From Nemopilema nomurai (taxonomy: Eukaryota > Cnidaria > Scyphozoa > Rhizostomeae > Rhizostomatidae), in contig ML133481.1 of the NCBI GenBank assembly GCA_003864495.1, forward strand, positions 383,479 through 447,478: a stretch of 64,000 nucleotides of DNA, written 5' to 3'. Below the pieces are notes generated by a model. The model searched no databases. It saw only the letters and a list, made by a program, of their open reading frames with translations, and had not been told where the DNA came from. The translations under genes were made by a program, and so were the position numbers. This document shows positions 1 through 11,008 of this stretch, in pieces (the stretch's first letter is position 1; every line of letters begins with the position of its first letter).

Positions 1-4
1 ACCA

Positions 5-1260
5 TTAAAAACATGACATGGCATCACTTTGTAGTTTCTCGAGTTCAGGATTCACTTCTCTGATCACTGCAGCAGCATCGCCAATCTTTCCCTTCTTCTC
101 ATACAGCAGGCTTTTCAATTTCTAGGACAAAGTTCAATGCAGGCTATGACGGATCATGCATTCATTTTAAAAACGAATATAAAAACTTGATAATGACGTA
201 AGAAAAAAAATGAAGATTTAATTTGCTTTTCTATAGTGGTTGGGGAAGCAAAATATTTGCTTTATGACAAAAGTCCAGAACTCAAGTTTTTCATATCTAA
301 ATTCGTAGCAGACTGAAAGTTTGATGGTTAAACTTTAGAAGTTGAAATAAATTTGGGCTAAAATTATGAAATACACCAATATATTTGAAATCTGATAAAG
401 ACCTTTCCAAGGACATTTAGTGACGATACATGCTGTTTGGCAGCAGGAATACGGGACCGTTTCAATGCCTTCGTGCCCAAGCTTTCGAGATGATCAATAA
501 AGTCCTGCTGGCCATAGAAAGACTGCATTGTATGCCTCATAAATGGAAGGCTCTCGTGGTCTTGATACTTGAGGCTTTCTTGAAATGTTTCAAAGTAGTT
601 GCTCATGCCTGAAATCAATGGCATGGAATTTAATATCAGTGAATAAAGTAATTCAACGCATATTAAAGGTCAGCCGGTCACCGCGTGCTTTGCATTTCAA
701 CTTGAAAGCCTGTTTCACCATAGAATGCAGGCATTTCATGGATCTTAAGGGACCTAAAGAAATGGAGAAAAATGAGTGCGCTAATCGTAGCCTACCTTGT
801 TTCGTATAATCGTACCAATACATCACGTCACCTTTTTCCATCGACGAGAGGCCTGTTTCATTGACTAAAAAAACGGATTATATTGATTCAATAAAGGAGA
901 AGCAAGGAGTTTTTACAACAAAATTAATCCAGTAACTTTCATAGTCTTGTCAAATAAAACAAGTCGTAAAATGACTTCGATTTACTTGAAAGACTTGTGA
1001 ACTTAGCCATTTAATGCTGCAGCAATGCTCGCGGTATAAACTGTTCTTTTTTCAGTCAGAACGTAAGCTCATCAAACTCGCGTCATTACCGAGATTCAAA
1101 AGATGCACATGGGCCTCAGCTAGATCCTTTTTTGCAGCAATCTTGCTCTTTTCAAAGAGCTCCTTGCCGTAGTTGTAGTTTTCTGAGGCCTTGCCAATGC
1201 TATCGGCAATCTTTCTGTATTCTGATACGATGCTTCTTGTCTGAAGGCACCCCGACTTTC
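5..1260 (-). CDS. Gene 2 C-terminal exons and stop
   Basis: The exons are 1,260-1,090 (CLQTRSIVSEYRKIADSIGK), 864-796 (DVMYWYDYTKQG), 608-403 (GMSNYFETFQESLKYQDHES) and 121-5 (ending LQSDAMSCF, TAA). Sizes and phases match gene 1 exons 25-28. The donor at 403-402 is AAG|GTCTTT, the same unusual GTCT donor as in gene 1 exon 27 (GTCTGT). Confidence 0.85.
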
Positions 1261-4200
1261 CTGTGAATTGCGCAAGAAGAATGTCAAGTTTGCGGCAGGT
1301 TCCAAGGTCACTTTCAACTCGACGGCAATGAAAAGAATCATTACCTTATCAAATCATTCAAGCTCATGCAGTGAATTGCAAGAAAGCAGAAGTGTAAAGA
1401 TTTTAGACTCCTCAATATAATCTTTTTAATGCTACATCTTTGCCTTCTTGGTACCAAAGTCGTCTTGAAGACTGTGATATTCTGTCAGTTTACTTGTGCT
1501 CCTCGAGTCACTTTCATATAACGTTTTAAGATTGCTTGGACTGAAAATGCAAGCCAGATAAGTAACAGCTACAATAAGAAAAGATAGCAAAATGAGTCGG
1601 ATTTTGAAAGCAAAGTACCTTCGAGAGACTCTGTGCTATGGCTCTTATTTTGAGACGAAAATGATCCCGTTCCGGCCAACTGAGATCTCCTTGCTGTTGC
1701 CCACGGTGAGTAATGATAAAATGCCATGGAGGTCGTGTCGCCTTTAACCGTGAACTGTGGTATTCTTCGTTTTGCGATTCCTTCGATTATCTTTTCAGCA
1801 TAGTCTACATCTGGTTTTGATACACTTGATCTTTTTGAAGCCTTGAGAGATTGTTGCACTGTTGTTTCAATCACTCTCTCAATATTCGATACTTCTTTGT
1901 ACAGATACCTAGCTTCTTCAGCTGACTTGAAAAAGTCTCTGGTCGATGGAAAGGGTTTGGTCAACATAACTCTTGCAACATTGCTAAAGAACTCTCCATT
2001 GAAGCAAAACACTGGTTCTTCTGAAACTTCTTCATGGTAATCTAGGTAAAACTGACTATCAAACTGAAATCTTAAGCATGGAGCTGCAATCTTGCTTACA
2101 TCAGCACTTGCCCTGAGAGTGGAAATAGTAAACATCGGCGAAGGGTATACTCTATGGAGAACCTTTAATTCTTCGAGGTTATCGTCATGCTGACGTATTT
2201 TATCCTGTGCAAGTGTGCTGTATATTTTTGCCTGGTTTGCATATTGAAGTAGGTTTATATTATTTTCCATGAGCTGTGTCATTTCCTTGTACTTCCTTGC
2301 CAAGACCTGGAAGGAGGAAAATCATTCGTAATTTGAAAAAACATAATTTGCTTCTGAAATTGTTGAAAGATATCAAATCAAAACAAATAATGAAGTAATA
2401 AGATAAATTAAAAATGAAAGTTTGGATGAGAGAACGTAGCTATTAAACGTTAAAAATTTGCAATAATAGTTACTGATACATTCAAAAGCATGTTGCAAAC
2501 TCATAAATGCTTCCTTCTAATGTCAAGAGCAAAGGAAATGATGGGCCTTCGACATAGTTGTGCGAGAAAACGACTCGCTATGCTGTTTTAATAGGGACAA
2601 AGATGTACGAGAGGCATTGTAAGAAAGAAACAGAATAGCACTACCGATTTGCAAGTTCAGTCGCTCTTGAGCACGAGCCATAAACGGTGGCAGTGAAAAA
2701 CCAAAAATCAACACTAACTCTTCTACTAAGAAGAATGATTGAGTACTCAAAAAAGAGCCACTTGGCTCGGCTAGAATTGCCCTCAAAGCCTGATTCAGGG
2801 AGACTTCTTTTTAACTAATGAATCCAGTGGGCATTGCTTCGTAGTATTTCCTGTACTTTTTAAACTTGTACTTGCATGGATTTTTTTCATTCTGGTAGAT
2901 GCAGAGTGAGCAGATGCTATTTTTCTGGCTTCGCATCTCAACATGCAGATGACATTGACGGCTTTCTCGTGATTGTCAATCCACCTCAAACATCCAAACA
3001 TATGTTCTTCGCAGTCATGCAACTCTAATGTGGGCAAGGGCACTAGAATGGGAAACACCAAGAAAGCGCAATTAGTAATCACATCCCAGTTACATAGATT
3101 CTGCGATGCCCATGAACTCAGAAACCTTTTTAAATTTGAATTGTTACCCTGCCTTGTAAGTCACCTACCTTTTAGCCACGTAGTAGAGTATTGGAATAAT
3201 TTCAAAACTGAAAGTGTTGTGGTGAACAGAAACTGAAAGTATATTTTTACTGGAAGTCAAAGTTTCTCTTCAAAATCGGTTGAAAATGTGACTTTACTCA
3301 ATAAATTATATAGCTATCCCAGATACTGGCTATAAGCAAATGTTGTTATGCTGATTCAAATAGTTAGGCTATTTACATAGAATATATTTCTGACTCAGGT
3401 TTATGGATATTAAAAGAATAGCAGGTGATACAGAAGAAGCAGTTAAGGCGCTAGCTGTGATTATCATAAGATAGCACGGAGCTTACACTTGTTGAAACGT
3501 TTTTATAAATGCTTGTCATCATATTACACAATATCAATCAGGTGCCGAGAGATTTTCTTGGAAGAGTCACTAAATGAACAACATTCAGTGACAACAGCTG
3601 GGGTAAGGGCTGATGTGCCTAACCTACCAGTTTTGCACTCTGTAGCACAATTTCCAGAGATACTCGTCAGCTGAGACTCAATGCCTGTATTCAAGGCACG
3701 GATTTCATTCAAAGCAGATGTTTTTGCTGCCAGATATTGACTTTGTCTCTCATTGTATCTATCAGTCATTTCTGTTGCCAACCGTACAGCATCTGCGGCA
3801 AGCTTTTTTTCTTCCTCAATAGATTTCACAATTTTCGATATCAGGATGTAAAGCTCCTCTTGCACTTTCGCTTCCGCTTGACGACTCAAATCAAATGAAT
3901 ACTGAGGGAGAATAAGAATGAATGATAAGATTGAAATCAGACGATTGACTTTTTATGCCAGCAAAGAGCCAAGTCTGGGCAAGAAGTGCAATGCTGGAAA
4001 ACCAAAAATGTCATTTGCTTTAGAAAATAGAGAGCCAATGTCTCGGTATACAAGAAATAAAGCGGTTTGAAAATAGAGAGCCCTTGTTCTAGTACAATCA
4101 ATTAAAAAAAGTTTTAAAAAGGAAGCTAAATGAAATAATTTACCAATAAACTCCCCTCGGAGAGTCGTGCTCCAAATTTAAATTGCAAAGATACCAATGT

Positions 4201-7200
4201 GTTTATGTCCGTTTCCCCATAGACTGAGCCAGTGAGAGTAAACTCGACCATATCACCTTGAACCACATTGCTGAATGGCCCTTCGATTCCAATGGTCGAG
4301 CAGTAGCTAAAAAATGCATTGATTGGTATCAACAGCTGAAGGTGTACTCCGTGTATATGCTGATCTCATACTTTTAGGATGAGCTGCGTGATCGAGTGAA
4401 TGGGGAAATACAGTATCCCACTATTGCTTGAAAGGGTAGATGAACTTCTAATTAATGGATATCACAAGTACTAATGACTAAAGATGGGCTCGTAAAACAC
4501 TCCCTTTTGGACTGATCGTAAGCCCGTGACCTTACATTAAGTGAAACTAAGGGATGAAAGTATAGGTGATAAAAAAACATTGTAATTTTCTGATCTCTGT
4601 TTAACCATCTTTAGATCTTCTATAAAGACTGAAGTTGATCCTTCTAAGTTCTGACTGAACCAAAAGTTTCGTTTGTGAAGTCCTTTACAGTACCAATTAG
4701 TGCTGCCTTGAAAGCTTCTTTACAATCACTATGTGCAAAACTACTCCAATCTGGTCATCAGCCACGCAAAACGTGTCATTTCCAAATTCATAAACACTAG
4801 CATCCATAGACAGACGTTGTTACTAGACACTACTCCCCTCTAGCTCCCGACATCTTTGCTCAAAATCGATGGAAATGTTAAGTACTGTGTTGAAAATAGT
4901 CTACGAAAGTGCTGTACAAAAGTATCCATATGTGGACTCTTTTTTGTAAATGGAGGTTTCAACTATGTATAAAAGTTAAGAGATTAAATAGAATTCTTAC
5001 TTAAGTAGTTTTGGCATAAAAACGTACCCCTTTAATCCAGTGAAGACAAGGTGAGCTCAGGTCCTTTTTCAAAAGCACCTTTTGATTTAAACAAAAATGC
5101 TCTGACGCTCTTGTAGCTTACTTTGCCATTTTCGTCCACCTGTACTTTACCGAACTTGATTGGATTCAACTCTAAAACTGTTTCAGCAGTTCCATCATCA
5201 ACTAGTTTGACCGTAGCTTTGTAAGTCTCCCCTGTCTTTAGCGTTAGGTAGCCAACTAAATAATACCCTTTCGTCACTTTGATGTCGTACTCTGGAACTT
5301 CCCAGGCTAGAAAAAAGATTCCATTTCTAGCTATCATTTACTGACGAAGGTGAAGCTCCTGAGCATCCGTTTTAATTTCAAGATTTTTATTGTGCTTCAG
5401 CTGATGTTCGTTTGCATATTGCTTACAAGGTTGCAAGCTCTCTTTGAAAGAAGACAACGCTTTTAGACGCCCGATAATGGCAAAAATAGAAGAACTCCCG
5501 TCGATTTCTAAATATGACTGTGTAAACGCTTTCCATACCACCTTCTTTTCAAGGCAAAGAAAGTGTATGAGGGCAACCTGTCAATAAGTTTTGATCACAG
5601 TGTGGCATTCAAATTTCATATCTCAAGAGTGCAGACTTATACCTTCTTCCTGGGTGGTGTAGATGAGGACCACTTTGCTTTTAAACTTGGAATCCTGCAA
5701 GAGTTCGTGCGGCACCGATCTCGGGTCAATCATTTTCAAAAGGTCAGAGAGGGCTACTTCTCCAGTCTTGATCCCCACTATTTTAACGTCTGTTACTCCG
5801 AGGTCTGAAACCTTCACGTATTGTTGTCCATTTGTAAACTCTAAATGGTCTCCCTCCGATGAGCCTATAACCAAGCTGGATCTAAAAACTGAAGTGAAAA
5901 CGATCGTAGGGGTACTTGCAGACTTGCAGAAAAAGCGCGATGAAAGTAAAGCGCTTTTTGAAATCGCTTTTATCTTGTACAGTTAACAAAAATATCTGCG
6001 ATATGGCAATGCATCTACTGAACTAGATTAGGAATAGAAGTTTTTGCTTTCATCATTCTTCTACTTTACTACTTTAAGACATATTCCTGCTTTCTTTGAA
6101 AGTAGTAGGCTAGTTTGAAACATTATTTTCAAGAGGAAGTCATTAAGAGTTACAAGTGGAAAATCACAAAGGGTCAGTAGCTTTGCTAGGTTCTTGCCAC
6201 CTAGAAAAGGTGGCTGCATTTTCCCTGTCATGCAGAGAATGGCAGTTGCCCAGAAAGACGTATTTTTCTTACCATCTTGCAGTTGTAAGAATGAAGGTTT
6301 TTAGTGTTCAGAGAAAAAGTTGCGTTCTGAAGTGAAAAAGATTAGGCAACCAAATGTGTCGAGCCATTCTCGAATTTTTCATGATAGGTTGGCAAACTAA
6401 GATGAATATGAGTTAAAACATTTGTTGAACATTTTGAGAAGAGGTGGGTGATGTAATTCGATAAAAATGCAGCGTCTGTTTCAGCATTGACAAACAATTG
6501 TGCCAAACGTAACAGGTCACAAGTGTTCCAGCCTGAAAACAGATCTTCAATTGCAATCGAAAGGCATCCCGAAGAAAATCTAGCTCATACAGGAAAACAG
6601 TTCGCTCACCGATCCACTCTGGCCTCTCCTCCACAGCTAAACGGAATTTGGCAAAGACAGGTTTCATTTTTACTACAGGAATTTTTAGAAGTTTGCTTGA
6701 TTCCTGTGACCTATCACCGATCTTCATCTTCAAGGTATTTGCATTGGTGGCCACTATCCTGCCTAGAAAACGTGAAAGAGGAATAATAAAGATTTTTAGG
6801 AGTGAGTATTTCAGTATTAAAGAATTATTTTCGGTGCTTAAACCTACTTCCAGTTGCATCGACAGTATTTATTACGTGTTGCATCTACAAATATTATTGA
6901 CAGGATCAAAGCAATAGTGTAGGACAGCATCTTGTCAAAGAAGTAGCAGTGTATGAAGTGAACGTTTTCTTAAAAGAATGTCATATTCAATTGAATAATA
7001 GAATCCAAGAAAGGAAAACTGGCAATGTCTTACATGAGAAAATCTCTTTTGTCCCTCTGTCATCGATGTTTATTGTAACCTCTCCTTCGAGCCTGTATAA
7101 ATCTCCTTTGTCGTCTGATCTGAAGCTGAATGATTTGGCAGCAAATCTAACTCCATTGGCAACATGAAATGAGATCTTAACAGGAGTCGTTGCTAATGCT

Positions 7201-7342
7201 TTCCCATCTGCGGACAATTTCCCCACAAACTTCCCTTTGATTCCGCGTATTCCTTTATTGCGCAGGTACTCACAGGCTTTCCAATCATCGCAGTTCCGCA
7301 CCATTAGTCTCTTACCAAAAAAACTAATGCCTTTTATGCGCT
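5..7342 (-). CDS. Gene 2, copy A: paralogue of gene 1 C-terminal half, possibly a decaying duplicate
   Basis: Exons, 5' to 3': 7342-7034, 6762-6610, 5888-5643, 5306 to about 5032, 4335-4144, 3901-3628, 3042 to about 2795, 2306-1619, 1260-1090, 864-796, 608-403, 121-5. All but two junctions are canonical and phase-matched, and most exon sizes equal or nearly equal gene 1 exons 17-28. Exon 20 of gene 1 is split here; exons 23 and 24 are fused. Two problems appear. The exon at 5,306 runs into an in-frame TAA (5,034-5,032) with no good donor before it. The Cys-module exon at 3,042 has only a weak donor (GTTAAA) in the right phase. No signal peptide or lectin domain is visible upstream. The gene may be 5' truncated or a pseudogene, or it may have exons I cannot identify. 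Stop TAA is at 7-5. Confidence 0.7.
1619..2306 (-). CDS. Gene 2 fused helical/CFNGEFF/HYSPWA exon
   Basis: 688 nt, phase 0 to 1, starting VLARKYKEMTQLMENNI. It carries PVFCFNGEFFSNVARVML, a helical AEEARYLYKEVSNIERVI, RRIPQFTVKGDTTSMAF and YHYSPWATARRSQ. It equals gene 1 exons 23 plus 24 without the intron between them. It ends SLEG at donor GTACTT. Confidence 0.85.
2795..3042 (-). CDS. Gene 2 Cys-module exon (3' boundary unclear)
   Basis: It starts VPLPTLELHDCEEHMFGC, as in gene 1 exon 22, with a shared MLRCEARK helix. The open frame continues through a Lys/Ser/Thr-rich tail to TGA. The gene 1 equivalent stops about 60 codons in; here GT dinucleotides at that point are in the wrong phase for the next exon, so the true end is uncertain. 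Confidence 0.6.
3628..3901 (-). CDS. Gene 2 coiled-coil exon
   Basis: 274 nt, the same length and phases as gene 1 exon 21. It reads YSFDLSRQAEAKVQEELYIL onward, then IEEEKKLAADAVRLATEMTD, ending CATECKTG before donor GTAGGT. Strong helical coiled-coil composition. Confidence 0.85.
4144..4335 (-). CDS. Gene 2, exon matching second half of gene 1 exon 20
   Basis: 64 codons in phase 0 to 0, with LLIPINAFFSYCSTIGIEGP and FTLTGSVYGETDINTLVSL. It corresponds to the IQGYLETIGIQGLF part of gene 1 exon 20. The acceptor CTTCAG and donor TTG|GTAAAT are canonical. How it joins the preceding exon is unresolved. Confidence 0.7.
5032..7342 (-). CDS. Gene 2, exons matching gene 1 exons 17-20 (first part)
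   Basis: The exon at 7,342-7,034 reads RIKGISFFGKRLMVRNCDDW onward and has two Cys. The exon at 6,762-6,610 has LKIPVVKMKP. The exon at 5,888-5,643 has ALSDLLKMIDPRSVPHELL. The exon from 5,306 has AWEVPEYDIKVTKGYYLVG and ends GPELTLSSLD followed by TAA. Each aligns with gene 1 by shared hydrophobic pattern and identical phases (1-1). The terminal TAA is identical in copy B (37,882-37,880), so it is not a random base error in one copy. Confidence 0.75.
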
Positions 7343-7684
7343 CTACAAAAATAGTTGCAAAAGGTGACATTTTTGACAGCATACCGCTTCATACAAGAGC
7401 AGTTCACCATAGTAAACGGGTGTTTAGCTAGATGGCAAGGACACAGTGGCGTTATATATTTTAGTAATAGCGTGTACGGATTGTATGTCATCAAAGGCTT
7501 GAATAAATATTCAATAAAACCTTTATAAGATACTCATTTGTGTTGCTCAGTAACATAGTCAATTTCTCTTGTCAAAAGAGTACCATTTATTCAATAAAGA
7601 TTACATTTCATTGTCTTCGGTTCTTCACGGTCAGGGAAACATATTCGAGGTGGCAATCTCATAAGCAAATGAATCTAAAGCCTT

Positions 7685-7935
7685 TGATGATTCATTCATT
7701 CATTCATTCATTCATTTGAAGTAGCATCTACGTGATCCGTAGGTCGCTAGCCCTTCTTCGCTACACCCTCCTTTAAGGCTACCATAACTCCGGATGTTGG
7801 CCCACTCTTTTATGTCGTCTATCCAAGTCCTTCTTTGTCCATCGCTTGATCTTTTTCCTTCCACGAAACTCTCCAAGCTTTTAGAAAGGACGGTTCCATC
7901 ATCATTGAGAATTAGCTTTCTACAAGTATATGGAG
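7685..7935 (-). mobile_element. LINE (non-LTR retrotransposon) 3' end, 5'-truncated
   Basis: On the minus strand, from about 7,930 to 7,720, the translation contains EGKRSSDGQRRTWIDDIKEW, which matches the conserved C-terminus of RTE/CR1-like reverse transcriptases (G-x-R-x-R-G-R-Q-R-x-x-W-x-D-x-I). A (TGAA)n tail at about 7,688-7,714 follows, as expected of RTE-type 3' ends. It is a fossil fragment lying upstream of the first clear exon of gene 2. Confidence 0.75.
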
Positions 7936-8217
7936 ATTAGCTTCCTTTTTAGAGTAAGGGCTCCAAAGCTTTACATAGCTTTACAGAGTTTTACATAGTG
8001 ATGCCGTTCACTCTTATAACTATTGTAAAACATGGTATGCGCTTTGGTTGACCGATTTTCAAAGCAACATAGAAAATTCAGAATAATTAGAATTCTTATA
8101 ATTGGCTGAATTTTTATTTTTTAACTAAAATTGAGCAAGGTTACATTTCAGTAAACACAAGAGGTTCCATGCAGTTATATGCCCTTCCATTCCATATTCT
8201 GCCCCAGAATGCCTCAC

Positions 8218-8379
8218 TCTTGGCTATCTTTAACTGAATGCCAACACTATTAATTCCTATTAATTCCATGTCACAACACAATGTGGAGATCTTTGAGCAG
8301 AGATGAATGTTCAGCGGTGCAGAACTAGACTTACTTTTGGTGTCAGCGAGAAAAGTGCAAGAGAAGTACAGGGCATCTA
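8218..8379 (-). CDS. Candidate 5' exon of gene 2
   Basis: After acceptor CCATACCAG an open 162-nt segment in phase 1 to 1 reads VDALYFSCTFLADTKSKSSS, then MELIGINSVGIQLKIAK, to donor GTGAGG. The LYF-x-C-x-F-L and MEL-x-x-I pattern resembles the GLYFIGKLSL ... MQLAPM stretch of gene 1 exon 20. An alternative, stronger donor (GTAAGT at about 8,335) would shorten it. A possible preceding mini-exon is 8,542-8,488 (MRNAKTREDTEVFQ onward, donor GTATTG), which is not a signal peptide. Comparison or RNA evidence is needed. Confidence 0.35.
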
Positions 8380-8674
8380 CTGGTATGGAAAAGTGAATAT
8401 GGAAAGGTCACATCAAATCGAATACTCAATTCTTCAAAATGTTGGTGGAGTAACTGCGTAAGAAAGACTTTTTGAATCGTACAATACCTGCCAAAAGTCC
8501 TTGGAACACCTCAGTGTCTTCTCTGGTTTTTGCATTTCTCATTTCTTTGACATGCCATGAGCTGCTTATCCCCCCCACTTAAAACAATGTTGGTACCAAA
8601 GTATAGCGTCCAATCAATCTGGGCAAAAAGTTTGGTGTAAAATTGACGCTTCGTTTAGCAGCAGGACAACAGTC

Positions 8675-8790
8675 TGTCTATATTTCAATGGAAAATCCCA
8701 TTCTTTGTAGACAGAAAGACTTCGCCTTTTCCCTCGGCTTTTCTAAAGTTAGTTGTTAAGTAACGCTGATTGGTCAAATATTACCAATCA
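8675..8790 (+). mobile_element. Penelope-like or related retroelement tail, remnant
   Basis: On the plus strand, YISMENPILCRQKDFAFSLG ends at a stop (8,755), then gttagttgttaagtaacgct and a gattggtca stretch follow. The peptide resembles the conserved ENPxLCRQKxFxFSLG ending of GIY-YIG-bearing retroelements, as I recall it from cnidarian sequences. It shares both peptide and flank with 29,085-29,400. Confidence 0.55.
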
Positions 8791-9152
8791 ACCGCTTCAA
8801 TGGAAAGTACTTCTTGAGACGACGAGCTAGTGTTCATTTTAGGCTTTAGAAAGTATCAAATAGCCAGAAATTCCCTATTTCGCTTCAAAATAGGGGCCAT
8901 TTTGAAAAAATCCGTTTTTTACAAAATGAGAGGCGCTGCTTGGCAATTTGAAGATCGAAATGCATCTACCTAAAGCCAGGAGACCTAGTATTGACATTGT
9001 GGAAACAGCAGCATTTGGCTATTGACGACACAAGTAGCTCATATCAGTTTCAGAGGCAGGTAACAAATTGATTCATGATCTTTTAGCATGACATATCAGC
9101 TTATCTCATTGTTATTCAAAGATGCTCAACATATTTAGTACTTATATGCATA

Positions 9153-9158
9153 TTTATT
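9153..9158 (-). promoter_or_regulatory. Possible poly(A) signal of gene 1, copy A
   Basis: AATAAA on the minus strand about 130 bp after the gene 1 stop. It sits in AT-rich sequence, so chance occurrence is possible. Confidence 0.4.
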
Positions 9159-9283
9159 TTATTCAGCCTATTTTATTCATATCTTAATTGCATATTTTTT
9201 CAGCTGACTGGAAACAAATCTGCAGATGTCATAGCAGTAGCATTAGTTGTAGTGATTGACCAAAGGTGCCCTTCAGGCAGTTA

Positions 9284-11008
9284 TCAAAAGCAGGAGACAG
9301 CCGACTTGTGGAGTGTTTCGATTTCACGATGCATCTTCTGAACGTCCGATGAAGCATCTTCCACTGAGATGGCGCTGTCACCCAAAAGGCTCAGCAACGT
9401 CTGCAAGGTGAATTGGCAGCTAACTAACCTCTTCCACAAAAGGACAATTATGTGACCAATAGTAGCAAAGACATTGGCAAAGAAAGTGCTTTATAGAAGT
9501 TCGAAGTATTAAGCTGAATTGTTGTGATCATTTGTGTCGTTCAGGCAATTGAATGATGTCGTTTAGAGTGGAGGTTTCTCTTAGAAATCAATAAATCATG
9601 CAGAAACCAGATCAGCCATAAAACAAGTGCTGCTGTTGGGGTGCTAACACTTTGAGGTCGCGGGAAATGTCGAAAGTTGAAATATGAAAAGCAGAAAGCT
9701 TTTCAGGCACTTAGCCTAGACAAATGTTTATTTAAATGATGTTTTTCGTAAACAGACCTTTCTGATTTGAGAAAGTGACTTTGCTGCGGTACGCATGTGG
9801 GTGCGGTCTATATTTGAGCGGGAATAGGAATTTGATGCAACATTGTGAAGGTAGCCAATGACCTCAGGAGAGCCATAGTAATTGTTCATTTCAGAACGCC
9901 AGAAGGAAATTCCTTCCACGTTGTGTTTATGAATCTGTTGTGATGTATGATGCATCCACTGATTCATTCCTTAGTAAAGAAAAGTAGGATGGAACTAAGA
10001 CACTAGTTTCTACTAAAAAACAACCAAATCTGCAAAACACAATGCAAAACTTGCATCAATTATAGCAAAATGCGATTATTTAGAATATAATTTCTTAGAA
10101 TAGAGCTTTGCCTCAACAGAACAAAGTTTTGTTATCAAATGAGCAGATTTTGTAAATGATAGTTAATACTCTATAGCAGAAAAGAATAATGTAAAAAGTA
10201 ATGTAGCACAAAAGTAAAAGTCACTATTCTACCCATTTATATAACATTGATTGAGGTTTTTTCATGAAACCGTTTCTCATATTTTTAAATCATACTTTTG
10301 CGTGCATATATAATAGTAAATATTTAGCGGTTACCATCTTTATTTGAATGTAGAGAATTTGATTAAAGTAGAAGTTGATTTTTATAATGATACCAGTTAC
10401 CTTCCTTTGTAAAGTGATACCAGTAAAACATATCTTTAATCTCCGAGGGAGCCAACTTCGATTCATTAGCTGATAAAAACAAAGATACTGAAATTATTTT
10501 ACTTCGATTAGAGTTATATCAAGGCATTCCGTCCTACGGTACTTTATAAAATTGAACTTGTAAAGAAAATTATAATTTAAGTAGAAACAATGATGAAAAA
10601 TAGCTCAAAACTTAGAACAAAAATTGCACTTGGAGTAACTTTGATTTCAAAGCTACGAGAGCCATTTTTCAAATTGATTGACAAGACTATGAGAGTCCGG
10701 AGATTGTACATTTTGTCTGGTGAAGTTGATATCCCGCTAAGAAGGATATTAAACTGTCTCTTGAAAGAAAACTGCTAAAATCAGAATTAGAATTTAGAAT
10801 GTGCACGCGATGATCTGGCAGGTAGAACTGAAAAACCTACATATTTTGTTGAGATTATCGAGCGACTGCTCCAGATCCTCATGAATCATTTTCTTCTTCA
10901 AATTGAACGACGTCTTTCCGTGGTTGTAATTTTCCACGACCTGTCGAAGGCCTGCGGCGATATCGCGGTATTCGCTGACGACGTGCCTGGCTTGGTGACA
11001 GGGGCTTC
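9284..11008 (-). CDS. Gene 1 exons 25-28: C-terminal tail and stop
   Basis: The exons are 11,008-10,841, 10,469-10,401, 9,969-9,758 and 9,400-9,284 (residues about 1964-2151). They encode a helical VSEYRDIAAGLRQVVENYNH segment, a 23-codon exon with MFYWYHFTKEG, a 71-codon helical exon starting GMNQWMHH, and a last exon ending KSAVSCF and TGA at 9,286-9,284. Gene 2 matches exon by exon (168/171, 69/69, 212/206, 117/117 nt) and ends SDAMSCF-stop. The shared C-terminal Ser-Cys-Phe hints at a conserved role for the last cysteine, for example an interchain disulfide; that is inference. Confidence 0.85.

Larger units (their letters stand above)
7936..9283. other. Spacer between gene 1 stop and gene 2 body
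   Basis: It holds the putative gene 1 poly(A) signal, the Penelope-like tail and candidate gene 2 5' exons (8,218-8,542). No promoter or signal-peptide exon for gene 2 could be found. Confidence 0.5.

Noticed and set aside
2523..2786. 87-codon minus-strand ORF between gene 2 exons
   Set aside because: No counterpart in gene 1 and no clear splice sites; copy B has a 1-nt difference that alters its start. Probably intronic.
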